From Ramlibacter agri (GTDB lineage: Bacteria > Pseudomonadota > Gammaproteobacteria > Burkholderiales > Burkholderiaceae_C): a DNA stretch of 64,000 bases. The notes beneath the pieces were generated by a model. That model did not search any database. It saw only the letters and a program-made list of their open reading frames with translations, and had not been told where the DNA came from. The stretch is taken from NCBI RefSeq assembly GCF_012927085.1, contig NZ_JABBFX010000002.1:806001-870000 (forward strand), given 5' to 3'. Positions 34,752 to 47,093 of the stretch are shown here, one piece after another. A program made the translations under genes and the position numbers. Position 1 is the stretch's first letter. Each line of letters begins with the position of its first letter.

Positions 34752-34781
34752 TTGAATTCAAAAATGATTTTCAGAACTCAA
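34752..34781. promoter_or_regulatory. Inverted repeat upstream of the fic gene
   Basis: TTGAATTC and GAACTCAA, a one-mismatch 8-base inverted repeat with 14 bases between, lie in a short AT-rich patch 42 bases before the fic start. It could be an operator, possibly bound by the winged-helix part of the Fic protein itself; that is a guess. Confidence 0.35.
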
Positions 34782-34827
34782 GGGAAGGGAGTAGACCCTT
34801 CTTGGCCGATCTTTCGGCCGATCTACT

Positions 34828-34904
34828 GTAGGGTGCGCAGCTCCGCTGCGCACCGCGTGATCGCCCGGTGTGTCGCAGGTGCGCAGCGAGCTGCGCACCC
34901 TACA
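34828..34904. repeat. REP pair (BIME-like), copy e
   Basis: Two inverted GTAG-GGTGCGCAGC units with about 23 bases between, in the gap between the fic gene and the sterol desaturase-like gene, 13 bases after the latter's stop. Loop of the left unit is TCC, of the right unit GA. Confidence 0.95.
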
Positions 34905-34916
34905 TGGAGGCGGGCG

Positions 34917-35840
34917 TCAGGCCCGACCGGCGAGGCGCAATAAACCCAACCGCTGCTGCGCCCAGAACCCGCGCCCATAGTCGCGGCCCTCGTCCTGGTC
35001 GCGGATGCCGGTCGGGTCCCAGCGCAGCTCGAAGTCGGCCGTGCGGAACAGCATGTCCCACCACGGGAGCAGCACACCGTAGTTGCGGTCCACCACGCCC
35101 ATGCTGTGGTGCAACCGGTGAAAGCGCGGGCTGATCCACAGGCGCTCGCCAATGCGGCCGAAGTGCATGCGGATGTTGGCGTGCTGCAGGCTTTCGCTGA
35201 GCTGCGCGATGGCCACGATGGCGACGAACTGCCCCGGCCCGACGCCGATCAACTGGCCCAGCACCACCAGGATGCTGTCGCGGATCAGGTCGTCCAGCAG
35301 GTGGTTGCGGTTGTCGCTCCACATCGTCATCTGCCGCTGCGAGTGGTGCAGCGCATGCAGCTTCCACCACCAGGCAAACCTGTGCTGGCCGCGGTGGATG
35401 CAGTAGTCCGCGAAGTCGAACACCACCAGGTACAGCAGGAAGCTGGCGAAGGGATGGTCGGACACGCCCGCCATGAACTGGTCGATATGCAAGGTGCCGA
35501 AGCCCTGCACCCGCAGGAAGCCGAACAGCTCGTCGAACAGCGGCTCGACGCTGAAGAACAGCGCCACGCGGAACAGCCCCAGCCGGTGGATCAGCGTGTA
35601 CAGCACGTCGGTGCGGACCTCCGCCACGTCCACCATCGGCTCCACCGGCCGCCAGCGTTGCAGTGGCCCGATGATGGCCAGCATCACCGCGATCTGGATG
35701 AAGCCCACCAGCAGCCACCCGGTGGCCGTGTACGCGTCCTCCAGGTAGTTGGCCAGCCCGAAGGAATACACGATCGGCTGGATGCACAGCTCGAACAGCC
35801 CTTGCTGGGCGCGTTCGAAGAGATCGAGGATCCACTGCAT
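34917..35840 (-). CDS. Sterol desaturase / fatty acid hydroxylase family protein
   Basis: A 307-residue membrane di-iron oxygenase. It has about four membrane helices and the histidine clusters HRGQH (near residue 149), HALHHS (near 162) and FHRLHHS (near 242), which bind two iron atoms. Substrate unknown; family members hydroxylate or desaturate sterols, carotenoids or acyl chains. It starts 6 bases after the stop of the polysaccharide deacetylase gene, as the third gene of a minus-strand run (beta-propeller, deacetylase, desaturase). Confidence 0.9.
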   Translation of the reverse strand: MQWILDLFERAQQGLFELCIQPIVYSFGLANYLEDAYTATGWLLVGFIQIAVMLAIIGPLQRWRPVEPMVDVAEVRTDVLYTLIHRLGLFRVALFFSVEPLFDELFGFLRVQGFGTLHIDQFMAGVSDHPFASFLLYLVVFDFADYCIHRGQHRFAWWWKLHALHHSQRQMTMWSDNRNHLLDDLIRDSILVVLGQLIGVGPGQFVAIVAIAQLSESLQHANIRMHFGRIGERLWISPRFHRLHHSMGVVDRNYGVLLPWWDMLFRTADFELRWDPTGIRDQDEGRDYGRGFWAQQRLGLLRLAGRA

Positions 35841-35846
35841 CGGCGG

Positions 35847-36662
35847 CTACTTCGCGCGCGCGATCCAGTCCCGGTAAGCCGGGTGGTCACGCAAGGTGGC
35901 AAAGCAGAAGCCGCGCTGCTTCAGGCCCACGATCAGCGGCTCCAGGTCCGCCGGCGCCCAGGCGTCCTTGCGCGACCAGATGCCCAGGTGCGCCAGCAGG
36001 ATGTCGCCCGGCTTGATGTCGCGCAGCGCCTTCTTCAGCAGTTCCTCGTTGCTGGCCGTATCGCTGGGGAGCTCGTCGCCCAGGAAGCCAGCCGGCGACC
36101 AGTCCACGTTGAGCCAGCCGCAGGCCTTGGCGGCGGCCAGGTACTTGGGCGAATGCTTGCCGCCTGGCGCGCGGAACAGCGGCAGCGGCTTCTTGCCGGT
36201 GACCTGTTCCAGCCGCTTGGCCGCCCGGTCGATCTCCTCGCAGTACTGCGGCCCGGTCATCACCTGGTCGATGTACGCGTGCGGGCCCGCCGTGGGCCGG
36301 ATGCGGAAACGCGGCGGGTCGCCCGGCAGGTCGGCGCGCCAGTAGGCGTGGTCGTAGGTGTGCGAGGCGAATTCGTGGCCTTCGGCGGCGCGCGCCTTCC
36401 ACCACGGCGCCCAGTAGTCGCCGAGGGCGCCGTCGCCCTCCTTCGTCTTCTCGTTGGCGGCGAAGAACGTGACCTTGACGTTCTGGCGGTTCAGGATCTC
36501 GGCCACCAGCGGCGCGATGGCCATGTGGCCGGTATCGAGCGTCAGGTAGACCGGCTTGTTGCAGGGACCTTGCGCGAAGGCAAGAGAGGATGCGAGCGCA
36601 GCGGCCCCCACCCCGGCCCTCCCCCAGCGGGGGAGGGAGAGCTTGGATTTATCGAGCCGCAT
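35847..36662 (-). CDS. Polysaccharide deacetylase (NodB-like), exported
   Basis: A 271-residue protein. The catalytic domain begins after residue 32 with KPVYLTLDTGH (Asp base near residue 43, although the usual second Asp of the TFDDG motif is replaced by Thr-Gly). It continues with FASHTYDHAYW (metal-binding His-x-x-x-His), LFRAPGGKHSPKY (Arg-Ala-Pro-Gly) and GDILLAHLG. The N-terminal signal-like segment (residues 8-30) is read from a GC-rich palindromic repeat. GGAG precedes the ATG at 36662, and the gene overlaps the beta-propeller gene by 14 bases. The altered first motif makes the substrate uncertain. Confidence 0.85.
   Translation of the reverse strand: MRLDKSKLSLPRWGRAGVGAAALASSLAFAQGPCNKPVYLTLDTGHMAIAPLVAEILNRQNVKVTFFAANEKTKEGDGALGDYWAPWWKARAAEGHEFASHTYDHAYWRADLPGDPPRFRIRPTAGPHAYIDQVMTGPQYCEEIDRAAKRLEQVTGKKPLPLFRAPGGKHSPKYLAAAKACGWLNVDWSPAGFLGDELPSDTASNEELLKKALRDIKPGDILLAHLGIWSRKDAWAPADLEPLIVGLKQRGFCFATLRDHPAYRDWIARAK
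36601..36642. repeat. GC-rich palindromic repeat inside the deacetylase gene
   Basis: CCCTCCCCC-AGC-GGGGGAGGG (36617-36637) with flanking CCCCACCCCGG. This resembles the GC palindromes often seen between genes of high-GC proteobacteria, yet here it is read as SLPRWGRAGVGAA of the deacetylase N-terminus. Confidence 0.7.
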
Positions 36663-37650
36663 GCTCCAGTGTCCACACGCCATGGGGAGATTTGCCCACC
36701 TTCACTTGCCGGGCGATTTCGCGCTTTTCGGTGTCGATGATGGTCAGCTTGCGCGCCCAGCGCGAAGTGGCCATCAGGTAGCGGCCGCCGGCCATGACGT
36801 CCATGCAGTCCGGGCCGCCCGGCGCCGCGTAGTTGTCCACCACCTGCAAGGTCTTCAGGTCGATCTTGCTGATGGTGTTGGCGACGCGGTTGCTGAGGTA
36901 CACGTGGCGATTGTCGCCGGCGCTGCGGAAGGCATGCGCACCGGCGCCGGTCTTGATGCGGCGCACCGCGCGCGGGCCGTCGCCGCTGACGTCGAACACT
37001 TCCACGCTGTCGCTGCCGGTCAGGCCCACCAGCAGCGTCTTGTCGTCGGGCGTGCCGAACACGTCGGCCGGCATCGGGCCGGTCTTGATGCGCCACTTGA
37101 TCTCCTGGCGCGCCAGGTCGATGGCCACCAGTTCGTCGCTGTCCTGCATGGTCGAATAGGCCGTGGTGCTGCGGCTGTCGATCCAGATGTGGCTGGGCGT
37201 CTTGCCGGTGGGGATGCGCTTCGCCAGCACCAGGTCCCTGCCGTCCCAGCGGTAGATGTCCACGTGGTGCAACCGGTTGCCGGCCGTCACGAACCACTTC
37301 ATGTCCGGCGAGAAGCGCAGGTGGTAGGGATCGATGACGCCGCGCACAGTGCGCTGCACTTCGGCCGTGCGCGGGTCGATGAAGGTCAGCGAATCGGCCA
37401 GCGCGTTGGCGACGATCAGCGACTTCTCGTCCGGCGTCATGTACAGGTGGTGCGGCTCCTTGCCCGTGGGGATGCGCTTGATCTCGCGCCAGCTGACGGG
37501 GTCGATGACGCTGACGTCGGCGTCCAGCGAATTGAGCACGAAGACGGGCGTGCTGCCGGACTGGGCGGCGGCCAGCCCCGAGACGAGCAGCGCCAGGGCA
37601 CCGAGGCCGGCGCGGCACAGGGAGAAGAGATTCACTGCAGGAATTGTCAA
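36649..37650 (-). CDS. YncE-like beta-propeller protein, exported
   Basis: A 333-residue exported protein with a signal peptide (about residues 1-29, ending LAAAQS). Its repeats, each about 42 residues, have the pattern V-x-D-P-x-(T/S)-x-x-(I/V)-x-x-I-P-T-G-x-x-P-(H/S), e.g. IDPVSWREIKRIPTGKEPHH and IDTEKREIARQVKVGKSPHG, typical of seven-bladed YncE/cytochrome d1-type propellers. No heme motif is present. It is probably a periplasmic binding or scaffold protein. It is the first gene of the minus-strand run and divergent from the creatininase-like gene, 197 bases away. Confidence 0.87.
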   Translation of the reverse strand: MTIPAVNLFSLCRAGLGALALLVSGLAAAQSGSTPVFVLNSLDADVSVIDPVSWREIKRIPTGKEPHHLYMTPDEKSLIVANALADSLTFIDPRTAEVQRTVRGVIDPYHLRFSPDMKWFVTAGNRLHHVDIYRWDGRDLVLAKRIPTGKTPSHIWIDSRSTTAYSTMQDSDELVAIDLARQEIKWRIKTGPMPADVFGTPDDKTLLVGLTGSDSVEVFDVSGDGPRAVRRIKTGAGAHAFRSAGDNRHVYLSNRVANTISKIDLKTLQVVDNYAAPGGPDCMDVMAGGRYLMATSRWARKLTIIDTEKREIARQVKVGKSPHGVWTLEHAAR

Positions 37651-37847
37651 GTGGGCGCTTGCAACGCGCCGGAGCGGCCGCCGGAGGACGGCCGGGCACG
37701 CTATTGTCCCTGATCCGGACCCCGCCCCCCTTGCGCCCGGTCAAGGGCCGGCCCCATCCGGGCCGCCGGGTCGTGCAGAAGTTACAGCTTGGGCGCCCGC
37801 GTCCGATACCGCGCCGCCACGGCCCCCTGCTCCACTAAACTCCCCCG

Positions 37848-38678
37848 ATGGTTCGCATTTTCCGCTCCCGCCTGTTGCAAAAAGCCGCGGGAGCCACCCT
37901 GCTCTGGGCCGCCCTGGCCGCCCACGCCGCCGTGCCCGCGGTAGTCGACATCGAGCAACTCACCTCCCCGGAACTCAAGGCCCGCATCGCAGCCGGCACC
38001 ACCATCGTGCTGGTTCCCATCGGCGGCACCGAGCAGAGCGGCCCGCACATCGTGCTGGGCAAGCACAACGTGCGCGCCCACGCGCTGGCCGGCGAAATCG
38101 CCCGCCGGCTGGGCAACGCGGTGGTCGCGCCCGTGGTCGCCTACGTGCCCGAGGGCTCCATCAACCCGCCGGCCGCGCACATGCGCTTCACCGGCACCCT
38201 GTCCATTCCGGACGCCACCTTCGAGTCGCTGCTGGAGGCCACCGCCCGCAGCTTCAAGCAGCATGGCTTCCACGATGTGTTCTTCCTGGGCGACCACGGC
38301 GGCTACCAGAAGAGCGAGCAGAAGGTGGCCGACAAGCTGAACCGGGAGTGGAAGAACGACCCGTCCTGCCGCGTGCACGCGCTGCTGGACTACTACGACG
38401 TCACCCAGGGCGCCTTCATCGACACCCTGAAGAAAAAGGGTTACTCCCCAGCGGAGATCGGCACCCATGCCGGCCTGAACGACACCGCGCTTTCGCTGGC
38501 CGTCGACAAGTCGCTGGTACGCGCCGACGTGCTGGCCAAGGGCGCCGACCTGGACGTGGCCCATGGCGTACATGGCGACCCGCGCCGCGCCACCGCAGAA
38601 ATCGGGGAACTCGGCGTGAAGGAAATCGTCGATACCTCGGTCGCCTCGATTCAACGCGCGGTCGCCGCCAAGCGTTGA
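37848..38678 (+). CDS. Creatininase-family amidohydrolase, exported
   Basis: A 276-residue protein with a signal peptide (about residues 1-28, ending AAHAAV), unlike the cytosolic classical creatininases. The metal-site motif reads GGTEQSGPHIVLGKHN (near residue 58): the Glu and the His of GPH are kept, but the first His is Ser and the Asp position is His. FLGDHGGYQ near residue 140 and GTHAGLNDTALS near residue 205 are the other family blocks, with Asn-Asp-Thr where Glu-Thr-Ser is usual. It belongs to a distinct exported subgroup, probably cleaving a small cyclic or linear amide in the periplasm. Confidence 0.85.
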   Translation: MVRIFRSRLLQKAAGATLLWAALAAHAAVPAVVDIEQLTSPELKARIAAGTTIVLVPIGGTEQSGPHIVLGKHNVRAHALAGEIARRLGNAVVAPVVAYVPEGSINPPAAHMRFTGTLSIPDATFESLLEATARSFKQHGFHDVFFLGDHGGYQKSEQKVADKLNREWKNDPSCRVHALLDYYDVTQGAFIDTLKKKGYSPAEIGTHAGLNDTALSLAVDKSLVRADVLAKGADLDVAHGVHGDPRRATAEIGELGVKEIVDTSVASIQRAVAAKR

Positions 38679-38709
38679 AGACGCAGCCGCTCCCTCTTCC
38701 ATTGCCCCG

Positions 38710-39990
38710 ATGAAAACGAAACAAGCCCTCCTCACCGCGCTCGGCCTGGCTGGCGTGGCCGGCCTGGCCGCCACCCTGCTGGCCATCCGCACGGCTGGCG
38801 CCGCCGGCCCGGAGACGGACCTCGCCGCCCCGCCGGCGCCGCGCCACCAAGTGCTCACCGTGCCCGGCATGCCGCCGGTCGTGGACCCGAACAACCTGTA
38901 TTCGGAAACCGCCGCCGGCCACATGAGCGAGGCCGTGCGCGGCCACCTCAACCGCGTCTACGTGCCCAACCTGCGCTCCAACGACATCTACGTCATCGAC
39001 CCGGACGAGGCCAAGGTCCTCTACAAGTTCAAGGTGGGCCGCAGCCCGCAGCATGTGGTGCCGGCCTGGGACCTGCAGACGCTCTGGGTGGCCAACAACG
39101 CCGAGGGCCGCACGGACGGCAGCCTGACCGCCATCGACCCCAAGACGGCCAAGCCGCTGCACACGGTGGCGGTGGACGACCCGTACAACATGTACTTCAC
39201 GCCCGACGGCAAGTCGGCCATCGTGGTGGCGGAAGCCAAGAAGCGCCTGGACTTCCGCGACCCGCACACGATGCAGTTGCAGTATTCCATCAACACGCCG
39301 GGCTGCGGCGGCATCAACCACGCCGACTTCTCCATCGACGGCCGCTACGCCATCTTCACCTGCGAGTTCAGCGGGCAGATCGCCAAGATCGACCTGGTGG
39401 AGCGCCGCGTCATCGGCTACCTGAAGCTGCGCATGCCGGCCCAGCGCATGAAGGAAGGCTCGTCGCCGACCGACCCGCAGTTCGAGATCTGCACCGCCAC
39501 CAAGGGCATGCCGCAGGACATCCGCAGTTCGCCGGACGGCCGCCGCTTCTTCATCGCCGACATGGACGCCGACGGCGTGCACGTGGTCGATGGCGAAAGC
39601 TTCCGCGAGGTGGGCTTCATCGTCACCGGCCTGGGCACCCACGGCCTCTATCCCAGCCGCGATGGCAAGCGCCTGTACGTGGCCAACCGCAGCACTCACA
39701 AGATCCACGGCAAGCCGCGCGGGCCGGGCAGCGTCAGCGTGATCGACTTCGCGTCAGAAAAGGTGGTGGCGCATTGGCCGATTCCGGGCGGCGGCAGCCC
39801 GGACATGGGCAACGTCAGCGCGGATGGGCGCTTCCTGTGGCTGTCGGGGCGGTATGACGACGAGGTCTATCGCATCAATACCGAAAGCGGCGTGGTCACC
39901 AAGATCAAGGTCGGCCAGGAGCCGCACGGCTTGACGGTCTGGCCGCAGCCGGGACGGTATTCGTTGGGGCATACCGGGAATCTCCGGTGA
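38710..39990 (+). CDS. YncE-like beta-propeller protein, exported, second copy
   Basis: A 426-residue exported propeller protein; signal peptide or N-terminal anchor about residues 1-32. Blades such as YVPNLRSNDIYVIDPDEAKV and VIDFASEKVVAHWPIPGGGS show the YncE repeat. It is about 90 residues longer than the minus-strand copy and carries insertions with Cys residues (TPGCGGIN, FEICTATKGM). It starts 31 bases after the creatininase-like gene and is probably co-transcribed with it. A pair of inverted REP units follows. Confidence 0.87.
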   Translation: MKTKQALLTALGLAGVAGLAATLLAIRTAGAAGPETDLAAPPAPRHQVLTVPGMPPVVDPNNLYSETAAGHMSEAVRGHLNRVYVPNLRSNDIYVIDPDEAKVLYKFKVGRSPQHVVPAWDLQTLWVANNAEGRTDGSLTAIDPKTAKPLHTVAVDDPYNMYFTPDGKSAIVVAEAKKRLDFRDPHTMQLQYSINTPGCGGINHADFSIDGRYAIFTCEFSGQIAKIDLVERRVIGYLKLRMPAQRMKEGSSPTDPQFEICTATKGMPQDIRSSPDGRRFFIADMDADGVHVVDGESFREVGFIVTGLGTHGLYPSRDGKRLYVANRSTHKIHGKPRGPGSVSVIDFASEKVVAHWPIPGGGSPDMGNVSADGRFLWLSGRYDDEVYRINTESGVVTKIKVGQEPHGLTVWPQPGRYSLGHTGNLR

Positions 39991-40000
39991 TGCTCCGTGC

Positions 40001-40087
40001 GGTGCGCAGCGGAGCTGCGCACCCTACATGTCCGGCCTCGTATCGGATCAACCCGTCGCTGTAGGGTGCGCAGCTCCGCTGCGCACC
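40001..40087. repeat. REP pair in inside-out order, copy f
   Basis: Two units of the GGTGCGCAGC family (40001-40028 and 40061-40087) with 32 bases between. Here the GTAG/CTAC tails face inward, the reverse of the other pairs. It lies between the convergent beta-propeller and rsuA genes. Confidence 0.93.
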
Positions 40088-40097
40088 GCGCGAAGTC

Positions 40098-41715
<1,618 letters not shown>

Positions 41716-41733
41716 CGGCGAAGGGCGTCGCGC

Positions 41734-41760
41734 GGTGCGCAGCGAGCTGCGCACCCTACA
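41734..41760. repeat. Single REP unit, copy g
   Basis: One unit GGTGCGCAGC-ga-GCTGCGCACC with the CTACA tail, alone in the convergent gap between kdsA and rmlC. Confidence 0.93.
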
Positions 41761-41777
41761 AGGTTCTGGTGTCGAAA

Positions 41778-42320
41778 TCAGACGAGTTCGGCGGTCGCGA
41801 GGCTGACGCCGAGGCGGTCCTTCGCGGAGAGTGTCGGCTCGTCGGACAGGGGCCACTCGATCCCGATGGCCGGATCGTTCCAGGCGATGCAGCGCTCGTG
41901 CTCCGGCGCGTAGTAGTCGGTGGTCTTGTACAGGAAGTCCGCCGATTCGCTGAGCACCAGGAAGCCGTGGGCGAAGCCGGGCGGCACCCACATCTGCCGG
42001 TGGTTGTCCTCGGTCAGCTCGGTGCCGACCCAGCGGCCGAAGGTGGGCGAACCGTTGCGCACGTCCACGGCAACGTCGAACACCGCCCCGCGCACCACCC
42101 GCACCAGCTTGCCCTGCGGCTGCTTCACTTGGTAGTGTAGGCCGCGCAGCACGCCGCGCGCCGAGCGTGAATGGTTGTCCTGCACGAAGTCCACCACGAT
42201 GCCCAAGGCCTCGCAGATCGCCTTGCGGTTGTAGCTTTCGAAGAAGAAGCCCCGCGCATCGCCGAAAACCTTGGGCTCCAGGATGACGACGTCGGGGATG
42301 GCGGTACGGGTCGCCTTCAT
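41778..42320 (-). CDS. rmlC: dTDP-4-dehydrorhamnose 3,5-epimerase
   Basis: A 180-residue RmlC cupin, third step of dTDP-L-rhamnose synthesis. It shows [27 protein letters not shown] (catalytic His of RGLHYQ), [11 protein letters not shown] with the Asp partner, and [25 protein letters not shown]. Its ATG overlaps the rmlA stop (ATGA), so translation is coupled. Gene order rmlD-rmlA-rmlC on the minus strand. Confidence 0.96.
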   Translation of the reverse strand: MKATRTAIPDVVILEPKVFGDARGFFFESYNRKAICEALGIVVDFVQDNHSRSARGVLRGLHYQVKQPQGKLVRVVRGAVFDVAVDVRNGSPTFGRWVGTELTEDNHRQMWVPPGFAHGFLVLSESADFLYKTTDYYAPEHERCIAWNDPAIGIEWPLSDEPTLSAKDRLGVSLATAELV

Positions 42321-43204
42321 CGGGCGTTTCCTTCACGCAGCAGCTGCTGCAGGTACTGGCCGTAGCCGTTCTTCTTCAGCGGATCCGCCAGCCGCGCCAG
42401 CTGGGCGTCGTCGATGAAACCGGAGCGCCAGGCGATTTCTTCCGGGCAGGCGATCTTCAGGCCCTGGCGGCGTTCCAGCGTCGCGATGAACTGGCCGGCG
42501 TCCAGCAGGCTGTCGTGCGTGCCGGTGTCCAGCCAGGCATAGCCGCGGCCCATGATCTGCACCGTCAGCGCGCCCTGCTCCAGGTAGGCCTGGTTGACGG
42601 CCGTGATCTCCAGCTCGCCACGGGCGCTGGGCTTCACCGACTTGGCGATCTCCACCACGTTGTGGTCGTAGAAGTAAAGGCCGGTGACCGCGTAGTTGCT
42701 TTGCGGCGCCTTGGGCTTCTCCTCGATGCTGATGGCGCGGCCCTGCGCGTCGAAGGCGACGACGCCGTAACGCTCCGGGTCCTGCACGTGGTACGCGAAC
42801 ACGGTGGCGCCGCCTTGCTGCGCGTCTGCCGTCTTCAGGATCGGCCCCAGCGTGTGCCCGTAGAAGATGTTGTCGCCCAGCACCAGCGCGCAAGAGTCGT
42901 TGCCCACGAACTGTTCGCCGATGATGAAGGCCTGCGCCAGCCCGTCCGGGCTGGGCTGCACGGCATAACTCAGGTTCAGGCCCCACTGGCTGCCGTCGCC
43001 CAGCAGCGCCTGGAAGCGCGGCGTGTCCTGCGGGGTGCTGATCACCAGGATGTCGCGCATGCCGCCCAGCATCAGCGTGCTGAGGGGGTAGTAGATCATC
43101 GGCTTGTCGTACACCGGCAGCAGCTGCTTGCTGATGGACAGCGTGGCCGGGTGCAGCCGGGTGCCGGTGCCGCCGGCGAGGATGATGCCTTTGCGTCGGG
43201 TCAT
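42317..43204 (-). CDS. rmlA: Glucose-1-phosphate thymidylyltransferase
   Basis: A 295-residue RmlA that makes dTDP-glucose. [20 protein letters not shown] near residue 11 is the nucleotide-binding loop, VLGDNIFYG near residue 107 holds the metal-binding Asp, and [20 protein letters not shown] near residue 160 the sugar-phosphate contacts. Coupled by 4-base overlaps to rmlD before it and rmlC after it. Confidence 0.97.
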   Translation of the reverse strand: MTRRKGIILAGGTGTRLHPATLSISKQLLPVYDKPMIYYPLSTLMLGGMRDILVISTPQDTPRFQALLGDGSQWGLNLSYAVQPSPDGLAQAFIIGEQFVGNDSCALVLGDNIFYGHTLGPILKTADAQQGGATVFAYHVQDPERYGVVAFDAQGRAISIEEKPKAPQSNYAVTGLYFYDHNVVEIAKSVKPSARGELEITAVNQAYLEQGALTVQIMGRGYAWLDTGTHDSLLDAGQFIATLERRQGLKIACPEEIAWRSGFIDDAQLARLADPLKKNGYGQYLQQLLREGNAR

Positions 43205-44097
43205 GGGGTTCCGAGGATTTCCTGGAGCATCCGATTCACCCCGGCCCCCCAGGGCGGCAGCGCCAGGCCGAAGGTCGCGCGCAGGCGCGCCGTGTCCAGC
43301 CGCGAGTTGTGCGGGCGCGTGGCGGCGGTCTTGAAGGCGGACGACGGCACGGGCTCCACGTGTTCGGCCTTCAGCGCCTGGCCGGCCTGGCGGGCGGCCT
43401 GCAGCACGTAGCTGGCGTAGCCGTGCCAGGTGGTCACGCCCGCGGCCGCCACATGGTAGGTGCCCGCCTTGCCGGCATCGGCGGCGAGCGCGCGGATGGC
43501 GTGGGCCGTCACGTCGGCCAGCAGTTCGGCACCCGTGGGCGCGCCGAACTGGTCGTCGATGACGGTCAGGCGCTCGCGCTCGCGGGCGAGCTTGAGCATG
43601 GTCTTGGCGAAATTGCTGCCCCGCGCCGCATACACCCAGCTGGTTCGCAGCAGCAGGTGGCGCGGCAGGGCCGCGCGGATGCGCGCCTCGCCTTCGAGCT
43701 TGGTGCGGCCGTAGGCGTTGAGCGGGCCGGTGGCGTCGTCCTCGCGCCAGGGGCGGTTGCCGCTGCCGTCGAAGACGTAATCCGTGGAGTAGTGCACGAG
43801 CGCGGCGCCGATGCGCGCGGCCGCCTGCGCGAGCACGCCCGGGGCTTCGGCGTTGATCGTGTGGGCGAGTTCGGGTTCGTTTTCGGCCTTGTCCACCGCG
43901 GTGTGGGCGGCGGCATTGACGATGAAGTCAGGCCGCACCGTGGCGACCGTGGCGGCCAGCCCTTCGAGGTCGGTGAAGTCGCCGGAGAGGCCTGGCTGGC
44001 CAGCGACGTCCAGCGCGAGCAGCTCGCCCAGCGGCGCCAGGCTGCGCTGCAGTTCCCAGCCGACTTGCCCATTGGCGCCGAACAGCAGGATCTTCAC
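43201..44097 (-). CDS. rmlD: dTDP-4-dehydrorhamnose reductase
   Basis: A 298-residue short-chain dehydrogenase-type RmlD, last step of dTDP-L-rhamnose synthesis. The Rossmann loop is [11 protein letters not shown], the [10 protein letters not shown] segment near residue 105 and YGRTKLEGE near residue 130 provide the catalytic Thr/Tyr/Lys. It is the first gene of the rmlDAC run. The rmlB gene that usually leads such operons is not in the window. Confidence 0.96.
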   Translation of the reverse strand: MKILLFGANGQVGWELQRSLAPLGELLALDVAGQPGLSGDFTDLEGLAATVATVRPDFIVNAAAHTAVDKAENEPELAHTINAEAPGVLAQAAARIGAALVHYSTDYVFDGSGNRPWREDDATGPLNAYGRTKLEGEARIRAALPRHLLLRTSWVYAARGSNFAKTMLKLARERERLTVIDDQFGAPTGAELLADVTAHAIRALAADAGKAGTYHVAAAGVTTWHGYASYVLQAARQAGQALKAEHVEPVPSSAFKTAATRPHNSRLDTARLRATFGLALPPWGAGVNRMLQEILGTP

Positions 44098-44451
44098 GCT
44101 GCGGCTGGCCGGGCACTGAGACCGGTCCTGTCAGTGAAAAGCACCATCTCGAAGTCTCCGCTCTCCTCCTCGGCATTATCCTCAGAAGCCCAAGCGAACT
44201 GCCGCGCAGGAGCGCGGCGCGCTCCTATTGCCTGCGCGATGTTCCGTCGGCGCGACGATGTCACGGCCGGTACATCTAAAAGTGCGCAAATACGCCCCTC
44301 GGCACGGCGCCTCCTCGTCCATTTGTAGGAGACGGCCTTACAAGCCTGCAAGAATATTGCCCACCAAGTTGCAAACTGATACAGTGCTCAGACTTGAACA
44401 GTTTGCGGCCTTGGCGAATGCTCGGGCCCTCCGCTCCTCCGCGAGAAGCCC
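44098..44451. other. Divergent intergenic region between rmlD and the MarR-type gene
   Basis: A 354-base gap without a credible gene. It holds a 9+1+9 palindrome AGGAGCGCG-g-CGCGCTCCT (44208-44226), an imperfect dyad near 44323-44343 (TTGTAGG...CCTTACAA) that could be a MarR-type operator, and an AT-richer stretch (44340-44410) with the promoter listed separately. Short ORFs here show no family likeness. Confidence 0.6.
44357..44385 (+). promoter_or_regulatory. Probable sigma-70 promoter of the polysaccharide locus regulator
   Basis: TTGCCC (-35, 44357-44362), a 17-base spacer and TACAGT (-10, 44380-44385) lie about 66 bases before the GTG start of the MarR-type gene, in the most AT-rich part of the gap. 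The boxes are near consensus, but no other evidence supports them. Confidence 0.45.
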
Positions 44452-44826
44452 GTGGCCAGCCGACAGCTCGAAAACGCCGAAGACCTGCACTTCCGGGTCC
44501 TGAAGATCCTTCAGGACAACCCGGACCTGTCGCAGCGCGAGCTGGCCCAGCAGCTCGGGGTGAGCAACGGCAAGCTGCACTACTGCATGAGGGCCTTGAT
44601 CGACAAGGGCCTGGTGAAGCTCGGGAACTTCGCGAGCTCGAAGCACCACCTGGGGTACGCGTACCTGCTGACGCCGGCGGGGATGGCGAAGAAGGCGAGT
44701 ATGACCGCAGCCTTCCTCAAGCGAAAGATGGCGGAGTACGAGGCGCTGCAGAAGGAGATTGCGGCGCTGCAGGCGGAAGTGGGTGCGGAGGGTCCGCGCT
44801 CGACTTTCAAGAATTCAAGCAACTGA
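44452..44826 (+). CDS. MarR-type regulator of the EPS-associated class
   Basis: A 124-residue winged-helix protein. The recognition region is LSQRELAQQLGVSNGKLHYCMRALIDKGLVK (about residues 27-57), followed by the wing and a C-terminal helix (about 85-115) that may form a coiled-coil dimer. This matches the small MarR-like regulators found at the start of exopolysaccharide/O-antigen loci. It starts with GTG and lies 12 bases before wbpA, so it is probably the first gene of the locus. Confidence 0.88.
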   Translation: MASRQLENAEDLHFRVLKILQDNPDLSQRELAQQLGVSNGKLHYCMRALIDKGLVKLGNFASSKHHLGYAYLLTPAGMAKKASMTAAFLKRKMAEYEALQKEIAALQAEVGAEGPRSTFKNSSN

Positions 44827-44838
44827 AGGAATAGCAGG

Positions 44839-47092
<2,254 letters not shown>

Positions 47093-47093
<1 letters not shown>

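Noticed and set aside
31790..34904. Repeated palindromes at several places as a possible CRISPR array
   Set aside because: Copies are kilobases apart, not regularly spaced, each a hairpin with a GTAG tail, and no cas genes are present.
44208..44226. 9+1+9 palindrome as a terminator
   Set aside because: No T run on either side and no gene ends nearby; it lies in a divergent promoter region.
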